Assembly (NCBI GenBank): GCA_902574995.1 | Contig: CACGPP010000004.1 | Span: 1-64,000 of the forward strand | DNA: 64,000 nucleotides | Reading direction: 5' to 3' | Source of the DNA: an uncultured Alphaproteobacteria bacterium | Lineage (GTDB): Bacteria; Pseudomonadota; Alphaproteobacteria; HIMB59 | Shown: positions 1-9,140 of the stretch, piece after piece | Position numbering within the stretch: the stretch's first letter is position 1 | How the letters are laid out: the number at the start of each line of letters is the position of its first letter | Notes under the pieces: generated by a model | The model's input: only the letters and a program-made list of their open reading frames with translations | Databases searched by the model: none | What the model was told of the DNA's origin: nothing | Position numbers and translations under genes: made by a program

Positions 1-304
1 CAGGAAACTTTAAAAGTATGCTTAGACCATCAGTCTGAGGTGTTACACCTAAATTTGAGTCTAAAATAGATTTTTCAATATTTTTGACTAATGAAGTATC
101 CCACACATTTACATTTAGAGTCATATTATCTAAATTATTGATATTAGAGAGTTGTTTAAGAGGAGTTTTAGACCCATAACTATCTACTAATATTGAATTA
201 AGAATTTCAGGCGAAACTCTTCCTGTTCTTATATTTTTAAGTTCATTAGTAAATGCATCAAGACTCAAATTCATTTCTTTCAAGCAATTATCTTTTTCAA
301 ACAT
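1..304 (-). CDS. frr: Ribosome recycling factor, N-terminal part (runs off the window)
   Basis: This is the start of ribosome recycling factor, which splits post-termination ribosomes together with EF-G. About 101 residues are visible, beginning MFEKDNCLKEMN and continuing through the conserved segment IRTGRVSPEIL and a YGSKTPL stretch. Both are typical of the RRF three-helix bundle and its hinge with the small beta domain. The ATG at 304 overlaps the pyrH stop codon by one base (TAATG), so the two are translationally coupled. The C-terminal part lies beyond position 1. The family is about 185 residues long, so slightly more than half is seen here. Confidence 0.93.
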   Translation of the reverse strand, partial: MFEKDNCLKEMNLSLDAFTNELKNIRTGRVSPEILNSILVDSYGSKTPLKQLSNINNLDNMTLNVNVWDTSLVKNIEKSILDSNLGVTPQTDGLSILLKFP

Positions 305-1015
305 TATTTTGTGTCTTTAATAATAGAGTAAGATCCATTACCACTGACTATATCAATTATATTTGAGCTTTTTAATATAGAAAAAATAATTATTGGCAAT
401 GATCTATCCTTTGCAAGACTTATTGCAGTAGCATCCATAACTTTAATTTCTTTATTTAAATAATCTGAATAAGAAATAACAGATATTTTCTTAGCATTGG
501 AATTTTTTTTGGGATCTTTATCATATATACCATCAACTTTTGTTCCTTTCAAAATAATGTCTGATTTCATTTCTGAAGCCCTAAGAACTGCGGCTGTATC
601 CGTTGAAAAAAAAAGGATTCCCTGTTCCAGATGCAAAAATTACAACTCTATTTTTATCAAGGTGATTAGAGGCTTTATTTTTAATGTATGGCTCAGCTAC
701 TCTGTTTATACTTATTGCTGTCATGACCCTAGATTCTACTCCAATTTTTTTTAGATTAGATTGTAAAGCCAAAGAATTTATAACAGTACCTAGCATGCCC
801 ATATAATCTGAGGTTACTCTATCGACTACTCCATTTGAAAAAGAGGAGCCTCTAATAAAATTGCCTCCCCCTAAAACAATTGAAATTTTAAGACTTTTTG
901 ATTGAAGTTTTTTAATACTATTAGAAAGATCGTTTAAAATATCAAAGTCAAAACCTTGCTCATTAGATCCTGCTAAAGACTCCCCTGAAATCTTTAACAT
1001 GATATTTTTATACAT
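304..1015 (-). CDS. pyrH: UMP kinase, reading frame interrupted in a homopolymer
   Basis: Uridylate kinase of the amino acid kinase fold converts UMP to UDP in pyrimidine synthesis. The first frame (1015 down to about 610) carries the start MYKNIMLKISGESL, the glycine loop VLGGGNFIRG at residues 47-56 and the end ASGTGNPFF. The second frame continues STDTAAVLRASE and TKVDGIYDKDP, with a normal C-terminus. The two join exactly at a run of nine T on the coding strand (606-614); eight would restore one frame. The joined length, about 236 residues, is normal for the family. This is therefore either a single-base sequencing or assembly error, or a gene decoded by slippage; true loss is unlikely because the gene is essential. 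It sits between tsf and frr, the usual bacterial order. Confidence 0.88.
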
Positions 1016-1019
1016 TATA

Positions 1020-1892
1020 TTAAATAGTATATAAATCCATAGATGTAATGTTAAGGGTTATGTTATTATTTTGTGAAATTTCACTTAAGAAAGAACTAAC
1101 ACTTTTCTTTGGATCTGTTATTAACGCTTGACCTAAAAGGGTATTTTCTTTTAAAAATTTATTTAATTTACCCCTGATAATTTGATCTTTTTTATCATCA
1201 GGGACATTATTCATTTGCTTTAAAATTATATCTTTTTCATCCTCTATAATTTTTGAGTCTATTGAATTTTCATCAATTCCCATTGGCTTCATTGCAGATA
1301 TTTGCATAGCAATCACTTTTAATTCATCAACTAATTTTAATGCTGAAGCTGTATTATCAGTTGAGATTTCAACAACAGAACCAATTTTAGAGCAATTGGA
1401 ATTATATTTATTATGAAGATAGGTAATAAAAATTGATTTTTCCGAAAAATATTTTTTGTAAGAGACAATTTGAATATTTTCTCCAATTTTAGCAATAAGT
1501 TCTGTAAGACAATCATTCAATGATTTGTTATTAATATTCAAATCAGCTAAATCTTTATGGGTTCCATAATCATTTATATTTTTATCTTCATGAATAGTCT
1601 TAGAAAGTATTTCCGCAAAATTTAAGAAATCATCATTTTTAGCAACAAAGTCAGTTTCACACTTTATTTTGCATACGGTAAGATTAGTATTAGATGAGCT
1701 ATTATAAAAAGAAACTACTCCCTCATTTGTAACTCTATCTTGCTTTTTTTGGGCTTTAAGAATTCCTTTCTCTCTTAACCATTTAACTGAAGCTTCTAAA
1801 TTATCGTTATTTTCAGAAAGTGCTTTTTTACAATCAACAATACCACTTCCAGTAGAGTCTCTTAGTTTTTTAATTAATTCCATACTACTCAT
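1020..1892 (-). CDS. tsf: Elongation factor Ts
   Basis: EF-Ts is the guanine nucleotide exchange factor for EF-Tu. The N-terminal UBA-like segment is clear (LIKKLRDSTGSGIVDCKKAL, residues about 6-25), and the signature KCETDFVAKNDDF follows near residue 77, contacting the EF-Tu nucleotide site. At 290 residues it has the usual length. The ATG at 1892 lies inside the end of rpsB (8-base overlap), so it is coupled to S2 synthesis. A short gap of four bases separates it from pyrH. Confidence 0.96.
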   Translation of the reverse strand: MSSMELIKKLRDSTGSGIVDCKKALSENNDNLEASVKWLREKGILKAQKKQDRVTNEGVVSFYNSSSNTNLTVCKIKCETDFVAKNDDFLNFAEILSKTIHEDKNINDYGTHKDLADLNINNKSLNDCLTELIAKIGENIQIVSYKKYFSEKSIFITYLHNKYNSNCSKIGSVVEISTDNTASALKLVDELKVIAMQISAMKPMGIDENSIDSKIIEDEKDIILKQMNNVPDDKKDQIIRGKLNKFLKENTLLGQALITDPKKSVSSFLSEISQNNNITLNITSMDLYTI

Positions 1893-2595
1893 TTTTAGTA
1901 CTCTCTTCTGATAAAGTATTTTCGTTTGAAATTAAAACTTTTTTAAAATTATCAAGTATGAATTGTACAGATTTGACTCCATCATCATTAGCGGGAATTG
2001 GATAATCTATTAAATCAGGATCACAGTTTGTATCAATAATACCAATAATTGGTATACCTAATTTTTTTGCTTCTAAAACTGCAATGTGTTCTCTGTTAGT
2101 ATCAATAATAAAAATTACATCAGGTGTTGACTTCATTTCTACAATGCCTCCAAGAGTTTTTTCTAATCTAATTTTCTTTTTTTCTATATCCGATAACTCT
2201 TTTTTTGTAAAAACTGTATCTTCAGAATTTAAAATATTTTCATAATTGTTGAGAGTATTAATAGAATTTTTCACAGTATTCCAGTTAGTAATCATTCCAC
2301 CTAACCATCTAAAATTTACAAAATAATTGTTAGTTTCTTTAGCTATATTTTCAACAATTTCACTAAGTTGTTTTTTTGTTGAAACAAATAGAAATTTTTT
2401 TTTATTCTTTGAAGACTCATTTGCAAATTTTAAAGCATTTTCAATCAAAGGTAGAGACTTTCTTAAATCTAGAATATGCGTGCCATTTTTTTCCCCATAG
2501 ATATATTTTTCCATTTTTGGGTTCCACCTTTTTTTATTATGTCCAAAGTGGGAACCGTTCTTAAGTAAATCTTCAAGTGATATTTCAATGTTCAT
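1885..2595 (-). CDS. rpsB: 30S ribosomal protein S2
   Basis: Ribosomal protein S2 binds the platform side of the 30S subunit with S1. Family hallmarks are GSHFGHNKKRWNPKM near the N-terminus, NFRWLGGMITNW in the middle, and PDVIFIIDTNREHIAVLEA and IGIIDTNCDPDLIDYPIPAND near the end. I start it at the ATG at 2595 (MNIEISLEDLL), because a GGAGG Shine-Dalgarno at 2600-2604 precedes it at the right distance. The longer in-frame extension to 2643 would lie inside a structured leader. The product is 236 residues. Its mRNA leader is likely autoregulatory (see 2602-2659). Confidence 0.96.
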   Translation of the reverse strand: MNIEISLEDLLKNGSHFGHNKKRWNPKMEKYIYGEKNGTHILDLRKSLPLIENALKFANESSKNKKKFLFVSTKKQLSEIVENIAKETNNYFVNFRWLGGMITNWNTVKNSINTLNNYENILNSEDTVFTKKELSDIEKKKIRLEKTLGGIVEMKSTPDVIFIIDTNREHIAVLEAKKLGIPIIGIIDTNCDPDLIDYPIPANDDGVKSVQFILDNFKKVLISNENTLSEESTKNE

Positions 2596-2601
2596 TTTAC
2601 C

Positions 2602-2659
2602 TCCGGTTAAGCTTTGGTTAATAGAAAGGAAACCTCTAGGCACCGGATGTCTATTAACC
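2602..2659 (-). promoter_or_regulatory. Structured rpsB leader with a pseudoknot over the Shine-Dalgarno
   Basis: On the minus strand the leader contains a perfect 9-bp stem, GGTTAATAG (2651-2659) with CTATTAACC (2616-2624), and an internal AGG-TTT-CCT mini-hairpin. The loop holds TCCGGT (2642-2647), the exact complement of ACCGGA (2602-2607), which overlaps the rpsB Shine-Dalgarno GGAGG. Together these form a classical H-type pseudoknot that would hide the ribosome site. S2 is known to repress rpsB-tsf translation through the rpsB leader in enterobacteria. That this element is the equivalent here is inference. Confidence 0.6.
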
Positions 2660-2704
2660 TGTTTTTTTTTGATGTTTTAAAGGATAAATCTTAATAATCA
2701 AGAG

Positions 2705-5700
2705 CTAATTCAAAGAAATATTTAGTATTTTGTCATTATTTTGAACTCTAATATTGTTAATGTTACCTGTTTGATCTAAATCAAGAAGTTCTTGATAGGA
2801 AATATGATTTATCTGGTTAATTAAATCAACATCGTCAATTATGATCAAATTATCAATATTTACATTGTAAAAGTCATTTTTATATACTGATTTAATTTTA
2901 GCCTTAATATATTTTGCATGAAGTAAATTTGCATCAAATTTGTCATCAAAAAGTCTTAAATCAAAAAAACCACTTTCATTTATTACATTCAAAAGAATAT
3001 ACCTTTTACCATTTCTAGTAGTTTTGTATTGAGCTTTTACAACATAAAAATAAAATTCTTCCAAAAATTCTATCTTATTCGCAACTTTTTCTTTAAAAGA
3101 CGAATGATTAAGATTTGTAAGTATTTTTGTTTGTTTTTTTTGCGAATACAGAAATCCATAACTTTCAAATTCAGCTTTTATTGGGTCAACTTTAATATAA
3201 TCTTTTTTTGTAAAAAAGTGATTATCAGATAAATCATTAAATAGTGTTACTCTAGATTTTTTTTGGATAATATTTTCTACATTTGCAAATAGCTTTGAGA
3301 TATTCGTATGAAGTGAATTTAAAGAATTTGATAATATAAGTTTCTCTATTTGTCTTTTGTTTAAGACCGATCTGGATAATCTATCGTTAAGATCTGACAA
3401 AGATTTATATTTACCATTTTTATTTCTTTCAATTACCAGTTCTTTCATAGATTCCTCACCTACTCCTTTCAGTGCGGCTAAACCGTATATAATCTTTTCA
3501 TCATTTACTAGAAATTTATATCCTGAATAATTTATGTCAGGAGGTAATATTTTTAAATCTTGTTCGTACATTTCATTTAAAATTACAAAAATTTTATCAG
3601 TGTTATTCAATGAATTATTAAGTAACTCACAATAAAACTCTAAAGGAAAATGTGCTTTAAGATAAGCTGTATAATATGTAATAAAAGCATAAGCAGCTGC
3701 ATGACTTTTGTTAAATCCATATTCTGCAAATTTTTCAATCAAGGAAAATAGTTTTTCTGCATCTTTAGATCTAACTTTTTTATTTATAGCACCTTTAATA
3801 AAATTGTCTTTTTGATTCATTAATTCAGATTTAATCTTTTTTCCAATAGCTCTTCTTAATAAATCTGCTTGTCCCAAAGTATATCCTGATATTACTTGAG
3901 CAATTTTCATAATTTGTTCTTGATAGACAATAATTCCATACGTTTCTTTCAATATTGGTTCAAGTAAAGGATGGTCATATATTATTTCTTCCTCACCTTT
4001 TTTCCTTTTAATAAAACTATCAATGAATTGCATTGGACCAGGTCTATTCAAAGCTAAAACTGCTATTACCTCATCTAAACTTGTTGGTTTAAGTTTGATC
4101 AAAGTGTCAACCATCGCAGCACTTTCAACTTGAAATACTCCGCATGTATAGCCGTCACTTAATAATTTAAAAGTTTTTTCATCATTGAAAGGTATTTCAG
4201 CAAGATCAATAGTTATTTGTTTCTCAGATTTTATTAATTTAAGAGTCTCATCAATGATTGTAAGGTTAGCTAATCCAAGAAAATCAAATTTTAATAAACC
4301 TGCCTTTTCACAATCTTTCATATTATATTGTGTGGCCATTATTTCTGAGTCGTCGTCTTTAAATAGAGGAATGTTGCCATAAAGTTTATCTGAGGAAATA
4401 ATTATTCCAGCCGCGTGTGTAGATACATTTCTTAGGGCGCCCTCCATTGACTCTGCTTTGTCCATCATTGGAGAATTAGCTAAATCACCTAATTGATCAG
4501 TGTGGTTTGCTTTTAAATCACTAATACTTAATGGATGAACTGGGTTATAGGGTATTTTATTTACCATTCTTTCTACTTCAGAATATGGAATGCCTTCTAC
4601 TCTACCAATGTCCTTTAATATTCCTCTCGAAATCATTGATCCAAAGGTAATTATTTGTGCAACATTTTGATAACCATACTTTTTTTGCACATACTCGATT
4701 ACCTCATCTCTTCTGGATTTACAAAAGTCTATGTCAAAGTCCGGCATTGAGACTCTATCTGGGTTTAAAAATCTTTCAAACAATAAACCAAATTGAATTG
4801 GATCTATATCTGTAATTAATAAAGACCATGCAACAATAGATCCGGCGCCCGATCCCCTTCCAGGACCAACAGGTATTGAATTTGATTTAGCCCATCTGAT
4901 AAAATCACTTACTATTAAAAAATATCCAGAGAATTTCATTTTTATAATGACACTTAGTTCATATTCTAAACGATCTCTATAAACTTTAGATTGACTGTTA
5001 AATTCCTCTATTGTTTTAGTTGAGAGTATTTTTTTTAATCTAAGATCTAGACCGCTTCTAGATTGTTTAATAATTTCTTTATCTTCATCAGAGTCCAAAT
5101 CTGATTTAAAATTAGGTAATGTAATTGGTTTTTCCTCAATTAAAAAATTGATTTTATTTGCAATTAAATTTGTATTTTGTATTAATGACTCAAAATTTTT
5201 ATTTTCGTAATAATTCTTAGTTAATGAATAATTATTTTTTAAGTTAAATGAGGTATTTTGTATATATTCTCCATTTTTTAAACAATGAAGTATTTTCATT
5301 GCATCATAATCTTTATCTTTTCTGTAGAAACTAAAGGAAGATAGAAATAAATTAATATTAGTTTTTTGAGATATTTCATTAAGAAGTTTATTATCTAAGT
5401 TTTCATCAAATTCAAAAAAAACATCATTTTTAAAGAAATTTTTTAAAGCATTGATTTCATTTAAAATAACTTTAAGAGTATTTGAATTAATATTCAAATC
5501 TTGGAAATAACTAAATAACCCACCTAAAATTAAAATATTACCATCAGAATAATTATTTATATTATTTAAAGATAATTGAAATTCATTTTCAGTATTTATT
5601 TTTGTAGATAATATATTGAGATTTTTAAACCCGATATCATTCTTCGATAAAAAGGTAATTCTTGATTTGTGTTTTAATTTTGAGATAAAATCAACATCTA

Positions 5701-5890
5701 ATCCTATAATTGGTTGAATGCCTTTACCTTTACATTTAGTTGAAAACTCAAGAGCGCCAGATAATAATTTGTAGTCTGTTAATGCAATTGCAGGTAATTT
5801 TTCCTTATCAGCAAAACTTACAAGTTCTTCAATCTTAATATTGGACTCACAAATAGAATAATTAGAGTAATTTCTTAAAGGTATCAGCAT
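2705..5890 (-). CDS. dnaE: DNA polymerase III subunit alpha
   Basis: This is the replicative polymerase catalytic subunit. The palm motif PDFDIDFC (about residues 381-388) carries the catalytic aspartates, and GPGRGSGAGSIVAW lies just before it. A late segment KSRVTLFNDL (near residue 878) resembles the clamp-binding region, and an OB-like domain follows. The N-terminal PHP domain reads LRNYSNYS where active PHP domains carry metal-binding histidines, so it is probably inactive. At 1061 residues it is about 100 shorter than the E. coli protein, missing mostly the C-terminal tau-binding end. It overlaps lolD by 7 bases and precedes rpsB by about 109 bases. Confidence 0.95.
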   Translation of the reverse strand: MLIPLRNYSNYSICESNIKIEELVSFADKEKLPAIALTDYKLLSGALEFSTKCKGKGIQPIIGLDVDFISKLKHKSRITFLSKNDIGFKNLNILSTKINTENEFQLSLNNINNYSDGNILILGGLFSYFQDLNINSNTLKVILNEINALKNFFKNDVFFEFDENLDNKLLNEISQKTNINLFLSSFSFYRKDKDYDAMKILHCLKNGEYIQNTSFNLKNNYSLTKNYYENKNFESLIQNTNLIANKINFLIEEKPITLPNFKSDLDSDEDKEIIKQSRSGLDLRLKKILSTKTIEEFNSQSKVYRDRLEYELSVIIKMKFSGYFLIVSDFIRWAKSNSIPVGPGRGSGAGSIVAWSLLITDIDPIQFGLLFERFLNPDRVSMPDFDIDFCKSRRDEVIEYVQKKYGYQNVAQIITFGSMISRGILKDIGRVEGIPYSEVERMVNKIPYNPVHPLSISDLKANHTDQLGDLANSPMMDKAESMEGALRNVSTHAAGIIISSDKLYGNIPLFKDDDSEIMATQYNMKDCEKAGLLKFDFLGLANLTIIDETLKLIKSEKQITIDLAEIPFNDEKTFKLLSDGYTCGVFQVESAAMVDTLIKLKPTSLDEVIAVLALNRPGPMQFIDSFIKRKKGEEEIIYDHPLLEPILKETYGIIVYQEQIMKIAQVISGYTLGQADLLRRAIGKKIKSELMNQKDNFIKGAINKKVRSKDAEKLFSLIEKFAEYGFNKSHAAAYAFITYYTAYLKAHFPLEFYCELLNNSLNNTDKIFVILNEMYEQDLKILPPDINYSGYKFLVNDEKIIYGLAALKGVGEESMKELVIERNKNGKYKSLSDLNDRLSRSVLNKRQIEKLILSNSLNSLHTNISKLFANVENIIQKKSRVTLFNDLSDNHFFTKKDYIKVDPIKAEFESYGFLYSQKKQTKILTNLNHSSFKEKVANKIEFLEEFYFYVVKAQYKTTRNGKRYILLNVINESGFFDLRLFDDKFDANLLHAKYIKAKIKSVYKNDFYNVNIDNLIIIDDVDLINQINHISYQELLDLDQTGNINNIRVQNNDKILNISLN

Positions 5891-6519
5891 TCTTTTATTG
5901 ATTTCTCTTCAATTGTATAAGACTTATCAAAAAGTGGACGAAATGAAATATCATGACTGGCTATTATTGTTGATAAATTGAATTTTTTAGAACTATTTAT
6001 TATTAGGTCGATTACTAACTTTGCATTTTCTTTATCTAAATAGCTTGTTGGTTCATCAGCTATCAAAAGTTTAGGACTATTAACTAGTGATCTCGCAACA
6101 CAAACCCTTTGTTTTTGTCCATTAGACAACTGATTAGGGTATTTAAATTTTAAATGACCCATCTTTAAATGGGATAAGATTTTTTCAATTTTTTTCGTAT
6201 CGTTACTTTTTAATTTAATGTTATCAAAAATGTTTAATTCGGATATTAAATAATGATCTTGAAATATAATACCAATATCATTTTTCAGTAAGTCAAAAGG
6301 GTTTTTTACTAATTTTCCATCAAAGTAAATTTCTCCAGAGTCTGAATTATCTAAACCTGATATTAGGTTTAATAGAGTAGACTTACCACAACCTGAGGGA
6401 CCAAATAAAAAAATATTTTGATTATGATTTACTGATAAATTTAATTTATCAATTACTTGAAAGTTTCCTACCTTAGATAAGTATGATTTAGAAATATTTT
6501 TTAATTCTAATAAACTCAT
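5884..6519 (-). CDS. lolD: Lipoprotein-releasing ABC transporter ATPase
   Basis: This ATP-binding subunit drives release of outer-membrane lipoproteins from the inner membrane. It shows Walker A GPSGCGKST (residues 40-48), the ABC signature LSNGQKQR, Walker B LLIADEPT and the switch histidine in IIASHD. At 211 residues it fits the LolD/MacB/FtsE group. Coupling to a LolC/E-type permease (ATGA overlap at 6516-6519) supports LolD over FtsE. It is followed directly by dnaE. Confidence 0.88.
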   Translation of the reverse strand: MSLLELKNISKSYLSKVGNFQVIDKLNLSVNHNQNIFLFGPSGCGKSTLLNLISGLDNSDSGEIYFDGKLVKNPFDLLKNDIGIIFQDHYLISELNIFDNIKLKSNDTKKIEKILSHLKMGHLKFKYPNQLSNGQKQRVCVARSLVNSPKLLIADEPTSYLDKENAKLVIDLIINSSKKFNLSTIIASHDISFRPLFDKSYTIEEKSIKEC

Positions 6520-7703
6520 CTTAATATTAGATTTGGTTTAATTTTAAATATTCTTAATATTGGAATATAAGAGGCAATTAGACTAGAAAAAAGTGAAATA
6601 CTTACAATAAAAAATATGTCATTTAATTTAATACTATAAGGCATAGATGCCAAATATCTTATTTCATTATTCCAAAGTTCAAAATTTAACAAATGTGATA
6701 AAAAATTTTCAACAGAGTCAATATTTGTCGATAACAGTAGTCCTAAACAAGTCCCTATAACAATAGAGAAAAATGATATAAAGAAAGAATTTAAAAAAAA
6801 TAGAAGACAAATTTTTGATTGTTTTATACCTAATGCTTTTAACAAAACAATATCTTTATATTTTTCTTTTATAAAAAAAATTTGATTTGAAATAATTGTA
6901 AAGGATGAAATTACTATAATAAAAAAGAGAATAACAAACATAACATTTTTTTCAGTAGATAATGCTTGAGCTAAAGTTTGATTTTGGTCCTCCCATGTTG
7001 AGTAGTTTAGACCATCTAAATCCCTATAATCAATGTCTTTATTGTTCAAATAAACATCTATAACTTTATTGCTTGTATTATTTTTAAACTGATCGATATT
7101 GCTAAAAATAAAATATTTATCAAAGTCATATACTCCTGTGTTAAATATTCCATTAATGGTTAGTTGTCTTGAATTTAAAACAGGTCCCAAAATTGTCATA
7201 GAATTTCCAGGAATATTAATTTGAAGAGGCATCCCTACTTTTAAATTCAAAGATCTCGCTAGTTCAACTCCAATGAAAACCCAATTGTCGATATTTTTTT
7301 CTATTTCAAATATATTTTGATTAATTTTAGGTATTTTATAGATGTCTTCTTTATTAAGAGATTTCATTAATAGACCCTCTATACCATTTTCATTAGTTGT
7401 GATTACTCTACTTTGAATATTTTCAACAAAAGATATTGAAGGATTTTTTTCTTGTATTTTTTTGATTTTATCTTTGTTAGCATTATAAATAGTAATATCT
7501 CCATTCACACCACTTAATGACTCAACTAATTGCTCTCTAAAACCATTCATCACGGACATTACTGTTATTAAAATTGAAATACCTAGTATTAATGATAGCG
7601 ATGATAAAATTGTTGATACTGAGAATGCTTTATCTTTTTTAAAATTAAATATGTAGGAAAAAGATAGTTTATGGAGTGTATTGTTCAAATTCAAAATTCT
7701 CAA
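6516..7703 (-). CDS. lolC: Lipoprotein-releasing permease LolC/LolE family
   Basis: This inner-membrane permease partners LolD and extracts lipoproteins for transfer to LolA. It has the FtsX-type layout: one helix near residues 30-50 (SLILGISILITVMSVMNGF), a large periplasmic domain, then three helices in the C-terminal 150 residues. The N-terminal phrase KAFSVSTILSSLSLILGI resembles LolC/E proteins. Only one permease gene is present, as in many alphaproteobacteria, so the complex may use a homodimer. The ATG at 7703 lies 35 bases inside the end of proS, an unusually deep overlap; no better downstream start precedes the first helix. Confidence 0.85.
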   Translation of the reverse strand: MRILNLNNTLHKLSFSYIFNFKKDKAFSVSTILSSLSLILGISILITVMSVMNGFREQLVESLSGVNGDITIYNANKDKIKKIQEKNPSISFVENIQSRVITTNENGIEGLLMKSLNKEDIYKIPKINQNIFEIEKNIDNWVFIGVELARSLNLKVGMPLQINIPGNSMTILGPVLNSRQLTINGIFNTGVYDFDKYFIFSNIDQFKNNTSNKVIDVYLNNKDIDYRDLDGLNYSTWEDQNQTLAQALSTEKNVMFVILFFIIVISSFTIISNQIFFIKEKYKDIVLLKALGIKQSKICLLFFLNSFFISFFSIVIGTCLGLLLSTNIDSVENFLSHLLNFELWNNEIRYLASMPYSIKLNDIFFIVSISLFSSLIASYIPILRIFKIKPNLILR

Positions 7704-8943
7704 TTTCTTGTTTACTTAAGAATATCTTATCACTGTTAGATCTACTAATCAGTTCAATTTGACCTTTTTCTTTAAAATTATTCCCGATAATCAATGTCCA
7801 AGGTATTCCAATTAATTCAGAGTCTTTAATTTTTCTTCCTATACTTAAATCTCTATCATCTAAACTTACATTATCGTATTTAGTAATAAGCAGATTATAA
7901 ATACTCTTCACATCTAATATATAATCAGAGTTTGGTTGGATTATGATGTTTATCTTAAATGGTGAAATATTGATAGGCCATTTAATACCTTTGTCATCAT
8001 GGAATGCCTCTATTATTGCTGCTGTTAATCTGGAAACCCCTATTCCATAGGATCCCATATATGGTGTTATTCTTTTTCCATCTTGATTTAGCACGAAGCA
8101 TTCTAATGGCTTAGTATATTTTGTACCAAAATTAAATATGTGACCTACTTCAATACCTCTTCCAATTATCACATCAGATTTTGATTTATCAATCATTTCG
8201 TCAGATGCAGAATACATTGTTGTAATTTCTTCATAACTTTTTTCGTATAAATTTGGATCGACTAATTTAGAGTCGTAAGCAAGTTCGCTTTCACCGGTAT
8301 TAGCTAATATTTGAAACTCATGAGATAAATCTCCACCAATGGCACCAGTAGCAGCTTTTACAGGAATTGGTTGTAATCCTAGATCTAGAAAAGTTTTTAA
8401 ATAACTTCTAAAAAATTTTTTATAAGTTTCAAAAGCAGCTTCTTCGGTTAAGTCAAAACTATAGGCATCTTTCATTAAGAATTCTCTACCTCGCATTACG
8501 CCAAAACGAGGTCTAATTTCATCTCTAAATTTCCATTGAATATGGTAGAGATATTTTGGAAGACCTTTATAAGAATTTACATAATCAGAAAATAAATCTG
8601 TAATTACCTCTTCATTAGTTGGTCCATATAATAAATCGTTATCATGTCTGTCAGTAATTCTTAACATCTCTTTTCCATAGTCTGCATATCTACCACTTTT
8701 TTTCCATAATTCTGAAGATTGAATAGTAGACATTAACATTTCATTACAGCCTATTTCATCTTGATTATTTCGAATTATACTCTCAATATTTTTTAGGACT
8801 TTAAAACCTAATGGTAACCATGTGTATATACCAGAGGTGTGTTGCCTAATCATCGATGAACGCAACATTAATTGATGGGAAACAATTTTAGCTTCCTTTG
8901 GTGACTCTTTTAATGAGTTAAATAGAAGATTTGAAAGTTTCAT
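7669..8943 (-). CDS. proS: Prolyl-tRNA synthetase, short alphaproteobacterial type
   Basis: Charges tRNA-Pro. Class II motif 2 is visible as FRDEIRPRFGVMRGREFLMKD, and motif 3 as GSYGIGVSRL. The start MKLSNLLFNSLKESPKEAKIVSHQLMLRS is standard. At 424 residues it lacks the INS editing domain found in the approximately 570-residue E. coli enzyme; this is the known alphaproteobacterial form. The anticodon-binding domain occupies the C-terminal 100 residues (DVSLDDRDLSIGRKIKDSELIGIPW). It overlaps the upstream DUF1467 gene by 4 bases and lolC by 35. Confidence 0.96.
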   Translation of the reverse strand: MKLSNLLFNSLKESPKEAKIVSHQLMLRSSMIRQHTSGIYTWLPLGFKVLKNIESIIRNNQDEIGCNEMLMSTIQSSELWKKSGRYADYGKEMLRITDRHDNDLLYGPTNEEVITDLFSDYVNSYKGLPKYLYHIQWKFRDEIRPRFGVMRGREFLMKDAYSFDLTEEAAFETYKKFFRSYLKTFLDLGLQPIPVKAATGAIGGDLSHEFQILANTGESELAYDSKLVDPNLYEKSYEEITTMYSASDEMIDKSKSDVIIGRGIEVGHIFNFGTKYTKPLECFVLNQDGKRITPYMGSYGIGVSRLTAAIIEAFHDDKGIKWPINISPFKINIIIQPNSDYILDVKSIYNLLITKYDNVSLDDRDLSIGRKIKDSELIGIPWTLIIGNNFKEKGQIELISRSNSDKIFLSKQEIENFEFEQYTP

Positions 8944-9140
8944 TTAAAGTATTCGAATATATTATTTTCATATTTTATTATAAAAAAAGATACGATCATT
9001 GATATAGCAAATGAAATTAAAAATTTTATTCCTAAATAAGACTTTTTTGGCATACCCTCTTCAAAATCAGATCTTTTAATAGGTAATATTGTCATAAAAA
9101 TAACCCACCAAATAATAAAAAGTAAAAATAAAAACTTCAT
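8940..9140 (-). CDS. DUF1467-family small membrane protein
   Basis: A 66-residue protein with two predicted transmembrane helices: residues about 2-20 (FLFLLFIIWWVIFMTILPI) and about 38-60. The pattern of helix, WWVIF..LPI, short polar loop with GMP, helix matches DUF1467, found next to proS and rnj in many alphaproteobacteria. The function is unknown. It overlaps both neighbours by 4 bases (ATGA), so it is translated as part of the operon. The family call rests on length, pattern and location. Confidence 0.75.
   Translation of the reverse strand: MKFLFLLFIIWWVIFMTILPIKRSDFEEGMPKKSYLGIKFLISFAISMIVSFFIIKYENNIFEYFK

Noticed and set aside
497..754. Plus-strand open frame across pyrH
   Set aside because: Lies antisense to UMP kinase with no recognised protein features; it is a by-product of AT-rich coding sequence.
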